NCBI RefSeq assembly: GCF_019249215.1
Contig: NZ_JAESDI010000017.1
Span: forward strand, 1 to 64,000
Source: Alteromonas lipotrueae
GTDB taxonomy: Bacteria; Pseudomonadota; Gammaproteobacteria; Enterobacterales; Alteromonadaceae
Reading direction: 5' to 3'
Length of the DNA stretch: 64,000 nucleotides
Position numbers and translations under genes: made by a program. Numbering within the stretch: position 1 is the stretch's first letter; every line of letters begins with the position of its first letter. Shown here piece after piece: positions 8,597-17,414 of the stretch. Under the pieces are notes generated by a model, which saw nothing but the letters and a program-made list of their open reading frames with translations, did not search any database and had not been told where the DNA came from.

Positions 8597-10525
8597 ATGA
8601 AATTTCAAACACACTTTACCTGCACTGCAGTTTATGCTGCCGTGGCAACACTGCTGTCTGCACCCGTTTTAGCGCAAACTCCTGATACCATTGAAACACT
8701 TACCGTTACTGGCACCCGTTTACCTGTACAAATAGCCAAGCTACCTGCATCGGTAAGCGTACTAACCGAGCAAGATATTCAAGCCTCAGGCGCAGTACAA
8801 CTTACCGATTTAATTCGCGGCTTACCAGGTGTGAGCCTTTCTCAATCAGGTAGCCCAGGCGGCCTTACCGAACTTCGTGTTCGAGGCAGCGAAAGTAATC
8901 ACTTACTGGTGCTTATTGATGGCGTGGTGTCTAACGACATTGGCCAAGGAAGCTTGATAGATTTGGCCCACTTGACCTCAGCGAACGTGGTACGTATAGA
9001 ACTACTGCGTGGCCCGCAAAGTGCCTTATGGGGCAGTGGTGCGATTGGTGGCGTATTGAGTATCACCACCAAAGCAGGTGAAGGAACCAGCACAAAACCC
9101 AGTGTTAATTTAAGTGCAGGAATAGGCACACAAGGTACTTACCACGGCAGCATAAATGCCGCCACCAAAAATGGCGATGTGGCAGTGCGCACCTACGCCA
9201 ATTACCTAAAAACAGATGGCGATAACATCTCACGCATTGGTAATGAAGATGATGGTTATGACAACATGACCGCAGGCATCAACATCGATTACGCATTGGC
9301 AGATGCACACACATTGAGCGCGAAATTCCGCAGCACCCAATACGAAAATGATTACGATGGTACTGACTATGTTACCACCGGATTGCCTGCAGATGCCGAC
9401 AATGTGACTGATGGTAGCCAACTGAGCACTAAGCTAGCATGGCGCTTCGCACCAGATGCATCGGCTTATGCATCTACTGTGTCTTTCGATTACCGAAAAG
9501 ATGATAATGAAAATACCACATCGGGTGCCGATGCGGGTGGCACGACTGGCGAGCGACTAGCACTTAACTGGACAAGCTTTTATCGCTTCGACAATTGGCA
9601 AGTGGCAGGTGGTGCTGAATACTTACAACGTTTGTTTGAACAACGTGGCCCTGTGGTGTTTGGCGATCCTAATCAAAAGCAACATGACAATACCACCAGC
9701 CTATTTGGTGAAGCTACAGGTGACCTTGTTGAGAATGTTTTCGCAACCTTAAGCGCACGATTCGATAACAACAGTGAATTTGATGACGCCGTTAGTTATC
9801 GCGCGGGCCTTACATGGCAAGTATCAAAAAGCTATGCGCTATTTTCTAGCTACGGCAAGGCCATTAAAACCCCAACCTTTACTGAGCGATTTGGCTATTT
9901 CCCAGATAGCTTTATTGGCAACCCAGACTTAACGCCTGAAGAGAGTGAAGAATGGGAAGTTGGCGTAAAAGCACATTGGAATTCGGTTTCGGCACAAGTA
10001 AGCGGTTATAGTGCCCAACTTGAAGATGAGATTAATGGCTTCGTTTTTGACACCACTCAAGGCGTGTATACCGCTGCGAATACAGACGGTGAAAGTAGCC
10101 GTGACGGCGTAGACGTTGAAGTAACGTGGCTTAGCGATTTAGCGAAGGTATCGGCGTCGTATAGCTATTTAGACGCCGAGCAAAACGATAATGGTATTGC
10201 TAACACCGAGCTTCGACGTGCACGACACCAAGGCGCATTATCGGCATTGTCTGATTTAGGTACCGAGAAATTTAGCCTTTATGCAAGACTGGCCTATACC
10301 GGAACACATTACGATACTTATTTCCCACCCTACCCAGCTAATGCAGAAACTTTGGGGCTGTCAGCTTACACACTAGCGTCAGTTAACCTTGGTTATAATA
10401 TTTCTGAAAAGTGGGCGTTATCATTAAAAGTAAATAACCTTTTTGATAATGACTACGAGGATATCGTAGGCTATGCAGGCCAAGAACGTCGTGCATTGTT
10501 ATCGGTGAGCTACAACCACCAGTAA
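8597..10525 (+). CDS. btuB: TonB-dependent vitamin B12 receptor BtuB
   Basis: A 642-aa outer-membrane receptor. A signal peptide ends at VLAQT, followed by the TonB box-like TIETLTVTGTR. The plug domain contains VSVLTEQDIQASGA, GVSLSQSG, LRVRGSESNHLLVLIDGV and LRGPQSALWGSGAIGGV, and a 22-strand-type barrel ends with an aromatic-rich strand (LLSVSYNHQ). The substrate is assigned from the cobalamin riboswitch directly upstream and the BtuB-like plug. A perfect 13-bp inverted repeat follows the stop. The ATG has a short GAGA ribosome site at 8587-8590. Confidence 0.93.
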   Translation: MKFQTHFTCTAVYAAVATLLSAPVLAQTPDTIETLTVTGTRLPVQIAKLPASVSVLTEQDIQASGAVQLTDLIRGLPGVSLSQSGSPGGLTELRVRGSESNHLLVLIDGVVSNDIGQGSLIDLAHLTSANVVRIELLRGPQSALWGSGAIGGVLSITTKAGEGTSTKPSVNLSAGIGTQGTYHGSINAATKNGDVAVRTYANYLKTDGDNISRIGNEDDGYDNMTAGINIDYALADAHTLSAKFRSTQYENDYDGTDYVTTGLPADADNVTDGSQLSTKLAWRFAPDASAYASTVSFDYRKDDNENTTSGADAGGTTGERLALNWTSFYRFDNWQVAGGAEYLQRLFEQRGPVVFGDPNQKQHDNTTSLFGEATGDLVENVFATLSARFDNNSEFDDAVSYRAGLTWQVSKSYALFSSYGKAIKTPTFTERFGYFPDSFIGNPDLTPEESEEWEVGVKAHWNSVSAQVSGYSAQLEDEINGFVFDTTQGVYTAANTDGESSRDGVDVEVTWLSDLAKVSASYSYLDAEQNDNGIANTELRRARHQGALSALSDLGTEKFSLYARLAYTGTHYDTYFPPYPANAETLGLSAYTLASVNLGYNISEKWALSLKVNNLFDNDYEDIVGYAGQERRALLSVSYNHQ

Positions 10526-10567
10526 CTCCGAATATGTCGCTTTATAGACTCAAATAGCGATACTTCA

Positions 10568-10594
10568 TTCGCTTCTTCTTTAAGAAGAAGCGAA
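10568..10594 (+). terminator. Long perfect inverted repeat after btuB, probable terminator hairpin
   Basis: TTCGCTTCTTCTT and its exact complement are separated by a single base, giving a hairpin of about 11 bp with a short loop, 43 bp after the btuB stop. The following ACTTTCT is only mildly T-rich, so termination strength is uncertain. Confidence 0.55.
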
Positions 10595-10722
10595 ACTTTC
10601 TGGTCTTATATCATCCATTCGTTGCATTTTTCCGCTCGCTTGTCGCGTAAACTAGTGCCCAATAAAAGCCTGTGGTAACCTCAACACTGATAGATAGATT
10701 TGAAATCAAAGGATTCAATTAC

Positions 10723-11355
10723 ATGAAGAAGTTTGTAGTATTGTTTGTAATGGCAATGCTTTTGCCATTAACCGCATGCGCCCAAGAAGGCGCAGCAAAG
10801 TGGAAAGAAGGTACCCATTACACGGTATTAGATGAAGAAGCGACCAAAAAGCCAGTTATCACGGAATACTTCTCTTTCTGGTGCCCACATTGCTTCCAAT
10901 TTGAGCCAATCGTAAAACAAATTAAAGAGAAAAAAGGCGAGAACACTAAGTTCGAAAAAGTGCATGTTAACTTTATGCGCTTTACAGGCCCTGATGTTCA
11001 AGATGCCGCCACCCATGCCATGTTGATTGCCCGCGCAATGAAACAGGAAGATGCGATGAACACGGCTATATTCAACTACATTCATAAGCAACGCGCAACC
11101 ATTACCAACCTTAAAGATTTGCGAAACATCTTTGTGGTAAACGGTGTTGATGGCGCTGAGTTTGATAAGTTAGCCACCAGCTTTGGTGTAAACAACATGA
11201 TTCGTAAGAACCAGCAGCTTATCGACAAGAACCGAGATTACTTATCAGGCGTACCAAGCTTCGTTATTAATGGTAAATATCAGCCTACATTTACTGCTGA
11301 AATGACATTTGATGATATTGCTGATTTGATTGTTTGGTTATCTGAACAAAAGTAA
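10723..11355 (+). CDS. dsbA: Thiol:disulfide interchange protein DsbA
   Basis: A 210-aa periplasmic oxidase that introduces disulphide bonds. It has the active site CPHC at residues 54-57 in FSFWCPHCFQFEP and the cis-proline loop SGVPSF, with the helical insertion between. The frame extends back to 10672, but AAAGGA at 10708-10713 places the start at the ATG at 10723. The leader KKFVVLFVMAMLLPLTACAQ carries LTAC, which fits a lipobox, so it may be lipid-anchored rather than freely soluble. It stands alone, with a terminator downstream. Confidence 0.93.
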   Translation: MKKFVVLFVMAMLLPLTACAQEGAAKWKEGTHYTVLDEEATKKPVITEYFSFWCPHCFQFEPIVKQIKEKKGENTKFEKVHVNFMRFTGPDVQDAATHAMLIARAMKQEDAMNTAIFNYIHKQRATITNLKDLRNIFVVNGVDGAEFDKLATSFGVNNMIRKNQQLIDKNRDYLSGVPSFVINGKYQPTFTAEMTFDDIADLIVWLSEQK

Positions 11356-11407
11356 TTGCTAGGATTATTGAAGTAGGCCCCAATATGCCTATTTCAGTAC
11401 AAGATTA

Positions 11408-11449
11408 AATGGGCCGTAGCGGTTAACGCTAAGGCCCATTTTCATTTTT
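11408..11449 (+). terminator. Intrinsic terminator after dsbA
   Basis: AATGGGCC-g-TAGCG / CGCTA-a-GGCCCATT forms a 13-bp stem with one internal mismatch, followed by a T-rich run (TTCATTTTT). Confidence 0.85.
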
Positions 11450-11476
11450 CAATGCGAAAAAAAGCCGGAGCTATTC

Positions 11477-12079
11477 ATGTCGTTTCTACCCGAAGATTTC
11501 AGTGCCTTTATTTGCGAATTAGACCAACTAAAAAGCGTTAAACGCCAAATAACCTTGCCTTGTGATGGCGATCGTCAGGAAAACTCTGCCGAGCACAGTT
11601 GGCATGTTGCATTGATGGCCAGTACCTTGGCACATTATTCCGAGAAGCCAATAGATGTCGCTCGGGTTATACGTATGATTTTAATTCATGATGTAGTGGA
11701 AATTGATGCAGGCGATTTGTTTGCCTTCAACGAGGACTCAGAACACGACGCGCAAGCACAAAAAGAGCTTGATGCGGCGAAGCGTATTTTTGGATTACTG
11801 CCCAGTACCTACGCCGATGAATTACTGTCATTATGGCTAGAGTTTGAAGAAGCGAAAACCCCTGATGCCGAGTTTGCCAAGGCGATGGACCGGGTGCTTC
11901 CTGTGTTTCAAAACATGCAAAACCAAGGTGGTAGTTGGAATAAACATGCTGTTACCAGAGATAAGATAGAAAAGCGTAACTTACATTTGAAGCATTGTGC
12001 GCCTAAGTTATGGGATTACGTCACTCGTCAATTAGATACCGCGGTACAAAATAATTGGCTACTTCCAGCACAAAGCTAA
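11477..12079 (+). CDS. HD domain phosphohydrolase (YfbR/HDDC2-like)
   Basis: A 200-aa HD-superfamily metal-dependent phosphohydrolase. The metal ligands are seen as SAEHSWHVALMA (His), LIHDVVEIDAGD (the HD pair) and the later KAMDRVLP (Asp). The N-terminal LDQLKSVKRQ and length match the YfbR / HDDC2 group, whose characterised members are 5'-nucleotidases acting on deoxynucleoside monophosphates. The exact substrate is inferred from the family. It is a single-gene unit between two terminators. Confidence 0.85.
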   Translation: MSFLPEDFSAFICELDQLKSVKRQITLPCDGDRQENSAEHSWHVALMASTLAHYSEKPIDVARVIRMILIHDVVEIDAGDLFAFNEDSEHDAQAQKELDAAKRIFGLLPSTYADELLSLWLEFEEAKTPDAEFAKAMDRVLPVFQNMQNQGGSWNKHAVTRDKIEKRNLHLKHCAPKLWDYVTRQLDTAVQNNWLLPAQS

Positions 12080-12117
12080 AACGGTAAAACGCGCTGACGT
12101 TCACACTTATAAGCGAC

Positions 12118-12157
12118 AAAAAAGGCGCTAGAGAATCTGTTCTCTAGCACCTTTTTT
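12118..12157. terminator. Bidirectional intrinsic terminator
   Basis: GCTAGAGAA-tctg-TTCTCTAGC with flanking A6GG and CCT6 extends to a long stem with T runs in both directions. It serves the HD gene and the converging nrt-porin operon. Confidence 0.92.
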
Positions 12158-12242
12158 ATGAGCTTTTTTGGTGCAACCTGTTGGCAACGCTTAGTTGATG
12201 TCGCTTTTTATAAAATCTCCATCAAACACCCTTTGAGCTCGA

Positions 12243-13523
12243 TTAAAAACGCGTACTTGCCCACATCCACAACTTGTTGGCATCTACCTTAGTGTCACCC
12301 GCAGAGTAGCTACCATACTTCACCGCGAGAGTGACTTTATCCATCACTTTAGTCACGTACTGCACGTTAATCTCGCTACCTAAATCATCCACTTCTGCGG
12401 AAGCTTCATCGGCACTAAAATCATGGTAGGCCAACAACCATTTACCACCGGCTAATTTTCCGGATACCGAAAAAGTAATATCTTGAAGTCCCTGTGCAGG
12501 CGTACCTAAGAATTGATCAGTCCAACCGTTAAATTTATGCAGGGTGGCCAGTGGCGTGGCAAAGCCGTATGCACCATCGTCAGAACCCAGCAATTCATAG
12601 TCAACCTTTGCGGTAATGCCTGAAAAAGTAGCAGCAAGGTTGGCATTAATATAACTAGCATCATAATCGGTAGCGGTGTCGCCTGAACCTGACTCGCTGC
12701 TTTGCGTAGCAAATTCAGCGCCGTATGCCCAGTTCACCGTCTCACCTTTCATACTGCCGTTATAGCGAATACCGTAGGTATCAAGCGCATTATCGGTGTC
12801 ATTGTCAATTTCTAACAAATAGCCATAAGCGGTAAATTTTCCTACCGCTGTTTTGAAACTTGCGTTAAATAAATGGTCTTTTGAATCAAAGTCGGCGGCT
12901 TCTGCGAATATTCGATTTCGCTGGGTGAGGTATCCATAAAAGAAATTCACTTTCTCGTTAAGCGCATAGGTAGCAGTAACACCATCAAAGGTCTGCCTAT
13001 CTTGACGCCATCCCACATGCCCAACGAATCTGTGATTATCGAGGGCAATCACTTGTCTGCCCCCTTTGAGTGTTAGCTTTTCATTCTTATACTGAATAAA
13101 GGCTTGATCCACTTCTGTGGTTTCAGGATCTGCAATCACTGAATACTCACCTACTTTATAGCCAGTAGGGCCTACTGTATAATCGCCCTGCCCCATAACA
13201 ATACGGCTATCTTCCACTTCTGCGGTAAAGGAAAACCCGTTCAACGTTCCGGATTTAAAACCTAGGCGAGTACGAAGTGTTAATGCGCTAGCATCATCAA
13301 GTGCATTATCCTGGTCGACTGATTCATAACGTAAGTTCAAGTCTGCCCATGCAGACGCTTCACTAAGTACATCATGCCAGCTCTGCGCCATTGATGGCGC
13401 ACTAAAACACGCCAACATAGCACTTGTCAGTGCTGCTTGAGCAAAGCGCTTTTGTACCGGTTTAAGTCTATATGACGGTGCTTCTGTCAGCGATGCTGAT
13501 GCTTTTATATCTTGCGTATTCAT
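12243..13523 (-). CDS. Alginate-export-type outer-membrane porin, probable nitrate-cluster porin
   Basis: A 426-aa beta-barrel protein. After a long N-terminal extension the signal peptide ends at SAPSMAQ. The mature part has LNLRYESVDQDNA, LRTRLGFKSG, FTAEVED and VDQAFIQYKNEKLTLKGGRQVI, the pattern of the alginate_exp / OprD-like porin group, with alternating strands and a terminal aromatic (STRF). It lies 169 bp after the nitrate ABC ATPase gene on the same strand and before a terminator. A role in passing nitrate across the outer membrane is inferred from context; the barrel itself does not show specificity. Confidence 0.75.
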   Translation of the reverse strand: MNTQDIKASASLTEAPSYRLKPVQKRFAQAALTSAMLACFSAPSMAQSWHDVLSEASAWADLNLRYESVDQDNALDDASALTLRTRLGFKSGTLNGFSFTAEVEDSRIVMGQGDYTVGPTGYKVGEYSVIADPETTEVDQAFIQYKNEKLTLKGGRQVIALDNHRFVGHVGWRQDRQTFDGVTATYALNEKVNFFYGYLTQRNRIFAEAADFDSKDHLFNASFKTAVGKFTAYGYLLEIDNDTDNALDTYGIRYNGSMKGETVNWAYGAEFATQSSESGSGDTATDYDASYINANLAATFSGITAKVDYELLGSDDGAYGFATPLATLHKFNGWTDQFLGTPAQGLQDITFSVSGKLAGGKWLLAYHDFSADEASAEVDDLGSEINVQYVTKVMDKVTLAVKYGSYSAGDTKVDANKLWMWASTRF

Positions 13524-13692
13524 GTGCGTTCCCTTGTTATTAACGATGTTAACGTTTGTTGGTTAGCGTTCTTATTGACGATTTTTAGTTAAGGGGCTCC
13601 CTCCCAGTAAAAAATGGGATAAGCACCTAAGGGTTTAAATAAGTTTTAGCGACTTATGTTGTCGCGCTTTGAATTAGCGTTAGACGCCTAAC

Positions 13693-14559
13693 TCAAGCTG
13701 CGTCGGATTTACTGTTCGCTTTTTTTGCAGAACCACCTCCAGCTTGGTTAGATTTGATATGGGAAGACACTGGCTCAATTTTTTTTTGCTTATCGTACAA
13801 AAAGGTCAGCACTTCATGCCGATAGTGGTTGTACTGAGGGTTGTCAGCAAGTTTAAGTCTGTCTCGGGGTCTGGGCAGCTCAATATCAAGTATTTCACCT
13901 ATAGTCGCTGCTGGGCCGTTATTCATCATCACTATTCTATCGGAAAGCAATACTGCTTCATCGACATCATGCGTGATCATAATCACTGTATTACCTAAAT
14001 CTGCATGGATTTCCATCAATGAATCTTGCAAGTGCGCGCGCGTTAGCGCATCTAGTGCCCCAAAGGGCTCATCCATGAGTAAGACTTTAGGCTCCATGGC
14101 TAACGCGCGAGCAATACCAACACGTTGCTTCATACCCCCAGATATTTCACTGGGTAATTTATCAAGAGCGTGGGTCATATGCACAAGTTCTAGGTTATGC
14201 ATGATCCAATCTCGCATTTCCTTTTTAGACTTACCACGCATGGTGTGCTTTACCGCCAGTTCCACGTTTTTATAAACGCTCAACCAGGGCAATAACGAGT
14301 GATTCTGAAAAACAACCGCACGTTCTGGCCCGGGGCTTTTTACTTCAGCACCGTCGAGTATGACGCCGCCCGTGGTGGCTTGGTGTAAACCCGCCACAAT
14401 ATTTAGCACGGTTGATTTACCACAGCCCGAGTGACCGATTAATGAAACAAACTCACCTTTCGAAATTTTAAGGTTTACATCAGTAAGTGCCGTAAACGGG
14501 CCTTTCGGTGTAGGGAAATCGATGCCTACTTGTTCTAATTCCAAGTGTTTAGCTTGCAT
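13693..14559 (-). CDS. nrtC: Nitrate ABC transporter ATP-binding protein
   Basis: A 288-aa ABC ATPase energising nitrate/nitrite import. It has Walker A GHSGCGKST, the Q loop FQNHSLLPWLSV, the signature SGGMKQRVGIARA, Walker B LLMDEPFGALDALTR and the switch His in ITHDVDEAV. The length is that of the simple NasD/NrtD type rather than the larger fused NrtC with a sensor domain. A good AAGGAG site precedes the ATG, and the permease gene ends 15 bp upstream. It is the third gene of nrtA-nrtB-nrtC. Confidence 0.92.
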   Translation of the reverse strand: MQAKHLELEQVGIDFPTPKGPFTALTDVNLKISKGEFVSLIGHSGCGKSTVLNIVAGLHQATTGGVILDGAEVKSPGPERAVVFQNHSLLPWLSVYKNVELAVKHTMRGKSKKEMRDWIMHNLELVHMTHALDKLPSEISGGMKQRVGIARALAMEPKVLLMDEPFGALDALTRAHLQDSLMEIHADLGNTVIMITHDVDEAVLLSDRIVMMNNGPAATIGEILDIELPRPRDRLKLADNPQYNHYRHEVLTFLYDKQKKIEPVSSHIKSNQAGGGSAKKANSKSDAA

Positions 14560-14574
14560 GTTCTTTCTCCTTAA

Positions 14575-15570
14575 TTACCGTAATAAGCTGGTTTTGTCCC
14601 AGCTCACTGCACGTTGAACCGACAACATTATTCTGTCTAGTATGAAACCAATGGCACCTATAGTGAGCACCGCTACCATGATGCGTGCTAAAGATTCTGA
14701 ACTACCATTTTGAAATTCATCCCAAACAAATTTGCCAAGGCCTGGGTTTTGCGCCAGCATTTCTGCCGCAATCAATACCATCCACCCGATGCCAAGGGAG
14801 AGTCTTAACCCTGTGAATATCATAGGGATGGAAGAAGGTAGTATAATTTTTGTTAAATGAGAGGTAGGCGTTAAACGCAGTACCTTGCTCACGTTAATTA
14901 GATCCTTATCGATAGCAGACACCCCAACCGCCGTGTTAATTAACGTAGGCCAAAGGCAGCATAAGGATACCGTGAGTGCCGAGGTAACAAATGATTTTGA
15001 AAACATAGGATCATCGCTAACGTACAGCGCGCTCACTACCATAGTGACCAATGGCAACCATGCTAAAGGTGACACGGGTTTAAACAATTGAATCAGCGGA
15101 TTGATAGCTGCATAAGCTGATTTACTTAGCCCACATAAAATACCGACAGGGACGGCAATCACTGAGGCAATGAGAAACCCCACCATGACGGTATAAAGAC
15201 TTGTCCATATTTGATCAAAGAAGGTCGGTGAACCGGTGAACTCGCGAGTTTTTGGTTCGTAAGTTGGGTCTTGTGCAACCCGCGCGGCGTTGCGCTCTTC
15301 TTGTCTTGTGTAAAACGCGTCAGCTTTATCTCGCTGAGCACTGTGCTCAGTAATAAGCGAGCCTGCCTGCTCCCACACTTGAGCAGGGCCAGGAAATTGC
15401 CCGAGTGAGGTATCAATACTTTTTGCCACACCATTCCAAATAGCGAGGAACATCAAAAGGCCAATGAGAGGCAGTAGTAAAGCGGGCGCTCGACTATAAA
15501 CCGCCCCCATGGTGCCGCTCATTGGTGATTTGGCTGGCGAAAAGCTTAATATATTTGCCATCTTACTCAT
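14575..15570 (-). CDS. nrtB: Nitrate ABC transporter permease
   Basis: A 331-aa inner-membrane permease of the NrtB/SsuC family. Five or six hydrophobic segments are seen, including LLPLIGLLMFLAIWNGVA near residue 35, TVMVGFLIASVIAVPVGILC and IMVAVLTIGAIGFILDRIM. The cytoplasmic coupling loop appears in the region INVSKVLRLTPTSHLTKIILPSSIP. An extended hydrophilic insert between the first two helices is typical of this nitrate subgroup. GGAG precedes the ATG. It sits 36 bp after nrtA. Confidence 0.92.
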   Translation of the reverse strand: MSKMANILSFSPAKSPMSGTMGAVYSRAPALLLPLIGLLMFLAIWNGVAKSIDTSLGQFPGPAQVWEQAGSLITEHSAQRDKADAFYTRQEERNAARVAQDPTYEPKTREFTGSPTFFDQIWTSLYTVMVGFLIASVIAVPVGILCGLSKSAYAAINPLIQLFKPVSPLAWLPLVTMVVSALYVSDDPMFSKSFVTSALTVSLCCLWPTLINTAVGVSAIDKDLINVSKVLRLTPTSHLTKIILPSSIPMIFTGLRLSLGIGWMVLIAAEMLAQNPGLGKFVWDEFQNGSSESLARIMVAVLTIGAIGFILDRIMLSVQRAVSWDKTSLLR

Positions 15571-15606
15571 GTTGTTCTCCGCTAATTGTGTATGACAGTG
15601 AAACTG

Positions 15607-17022
15607 TTAAAGAACAGTTTCACCCTTTAGCCCAATACCAAACTGTTCAAGGTAAGCATTTGGCTTGCTACCGTCGTAGGTAACGCCATCGATAAATTCA
15701 GATTGAGGTGGTTTGAAACCAGTTTCAGTGGCAAACGCAGGGAAGTCCGTTGCTTTTGCTTTTCCTTCGGCAATAAGCGCTTTTGCCGCCATCGCGTAAA
15801 CCTCAGGCTTGTACACTTTGCGTGCCGTTTCTTTATACCAATCGTCTGGTTTAGGCTCTGAAATTTGTCCCCAGCGGCGCATTTGCGTTAAATACCAAAT
15901 CGCGTCACTGTAAAATGGATAAGTAGCGTTATAGCGGAAGAATACGTTGAAGTCTGGTACTTCACGCTTATCGCCTTTTTCGTATTCGAAGGTGCCTGTC
16001 ATGCTGTTAGCCAATACATCTTCATCAGCGCCAACATAGTTACTTTTCGCTAAGATTTTTACTGCTTCTGGGCGGTTAGCATTGTCATTTTCGTCTAACC
16101 ACATGGCGGCGCGAATTAACGCTTTTACTACACGAATGTGGGTATTAGGATACTTTTCAGCCCATGCTTGGCTCACACCAAATACTTTTTCTGGGTTATT
16201 TTTCCAAATTTCGTAATCAGTAATAACCGGAACACCAATGCCTTTAAATACCGCCTGCTGGTTCCAAGGTTCGCCTACACAGTACCCATAGATAGTGCCC
16301 GCTTCCATCGTAGCTGGCATTTGAGGAGGTGGTGTAACTGATAGCAAAGCTTCAGCATCAATTTGGCCAGCATTATCGCCTTTGTGAGGTGCATAGTAGC
16401 CTGGGTGAATACCACCGGCAGCAAGCCAGTATCGAAGTTCGTAATTATGCGTCGATACGGGGAATACCATACCCATGTTAAATGGCTTACCTGCATCACG
16501 ATATTCATCAACCACTGGCTTTAAGTAATCAGCTTTGATTGGGTGAACAGGCTTGCCATCTTCTACCGGAATATGGGCTTTCATTTTTTCCCATATTTCG
16601 TTTGAAACAGTGATGCCATTCCCATTTAAATCCATACTAAACGCCGTCACAACATGTGCTTCAGTACCAAAACCAATGGTTGCGCCAAGCGGTTGCCCTG
16701 CCAGCATGTGAGCACCATCAAGTTGGCCGTCGATGGTACGATCAAGCAATACTTTCCAATTTGCCTGGGCTTCTAAGGTTACATATAAACCTTCGTCTTC
16801 AAAAAAACCTTTTTCATAAGCGATGGCCAATGGCGCCATGTCGGTCAGTTTAATAAAACCAAATTTTAATTCTTCTTTTTCTGGCCAACCCACTTTTTCA
16901 TCGCTTTGTGCGCTAGCGAGTGGCGCGCCTAAGGTGAAGGAAAGGGCAATCGCAGCGGTTATGCCTGCTGCCATTTTTTTCTTTATTTGTTTGAGCACTG
17001 AAACGTTTTTAAACTTGGTCAT
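15607..17022 (-). CDS. nrtA: Nitrate ABC transporter substrate-binding protein
   Basis: A 471-aa periplasmic binding protein of the CmpA/NrtA family. The signal peptide (residues about 1-38, ending PLASAQS) is followed by [39 protein letters not shown] and [15 protein letters not shown] residues ([13 protein letters not shown]), characteristic of the nitrate/bicarbonate binders. The ATG has AAAGGA 8 nt upstream. It is the first gene of the transport operon and is preceded by a leader with a terminator and hexaloop hairpins (17040-17129), implying nitrate-controlled antitermination. Confidence 0.93.
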   Translation of the reverse strand: MTKFKNVSVLKQIKKKMAAGITAAIALSFTLGAPLASAQSDEKVGWPEKEELKFGFIKLTDMAPLAIAYEKGFFEDEGLYVTLEAQANWKVLLDRTIDGQLDGAHMLAGQPLGATIGFGTEAHVVTAFSMDLNGNGITVSNEIWEKMKAHIPVEDGKPVHPIKADYLKPVVDEYRDAGKPFNMGMVFPVSTHNYELRYWLAAGGIHPGYYAPHKGDNAGQIDAEALLSVTPPPQMPATMEAGTIYGYCVGEPWNQQAVFKGIGVPVITDYEIWKNNPEKVFGVSQAWAEKYPNTHIRVVKALIRAAMWLDENDNANRPEAVKILAKSNYVGADEDVLANSMTGTFEYEKGDKREVPDFNVFFRYNATYPFYSDAIWYLTQMRRWGQISEPKPDDWYKETARKVYKPEVYAMAAKALIAEGKAKATDFPAFATETGFKPPQSEFIDGVTYDGSKPNAYLEQFGIGLKGETVL

Positions 17023-17039
17023 TTATGTTTCCTTTAGCC

Positions 17040-17129
17040 AAAAAAAAACCCACCAGCGTAGACGAATAAACGTCGCGCTTGGTGGGCTTCGATGCCAGGC
17101 CTGTAATCATTAATTAATGAGATACAGGC
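17040..17129 (-). promoter_or_regulatory. nrtA leader attenuator (ANTAR/NasR-type), terminator plus hairpins
   Basis: Read on the minus strand, a 31-nt hairpin (17099-17129, GCCTGTA/TACAGGC with inner TCAT-TAATTA-ATGA) is followed 2 nt later by GGC-ATCGAA-GCC (17085-17096). A strong terminator follows: CCCACCAAGCG..GACG paired with CGTC..CGCTGGTGGG (17049-17086) and nine U residues (17040-17048), just before the nrtA ribosome site. The 6-nt loop ATCGAA has A at 1 and G at 4, the ANTAR-target rule, and its stem shares bases with the terminator. The same layout precedes nirB, and nasR is in this window. Confidence 0.75.
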
Positions 17130-17414
17130 GAACTTATTGTTTGGGTGTTGGTTGTTGCTACCAGTACTTAATGTACTTTTTTGTTTTGGTGTCGCTTAAT
17201 AGTGTAACTACGCCTGATAAAGCAGAGTTCGTGCCAGAACCCTAACCCATTGAATTTACAGGATTTAACAAAATCGCAAATGGTAATCATTCTTTTACAT
17301 GAACAATAACAGTGCGTTTATTGCACTAGAAGTGTTCGATGCACGGCGGTGACGAGAATAGAAAGGCGAAGGAGACGCCACGTTCTCCCTCAATGCTTTA
17401 TTTGTAGTTTAAGG
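17130..17414. other. Promoter region between the chemoreceptor gene and the nrt leader
   Basis: Upstream of the nrtA leader (minus strand) lie about 285 bp with no gene. The sequence is AT-rich and should contain the nrtA promoter and any NtrC-type sites. No convincing sigma-54 or NtrC box was found by eye. Confidence 0.4.

Noticed and set aside
8411..8614. 67-aa minus-strand frame
   Set aside because: It is antisense to the cobalamin riboswitch; the RNA structure explains the sequence.
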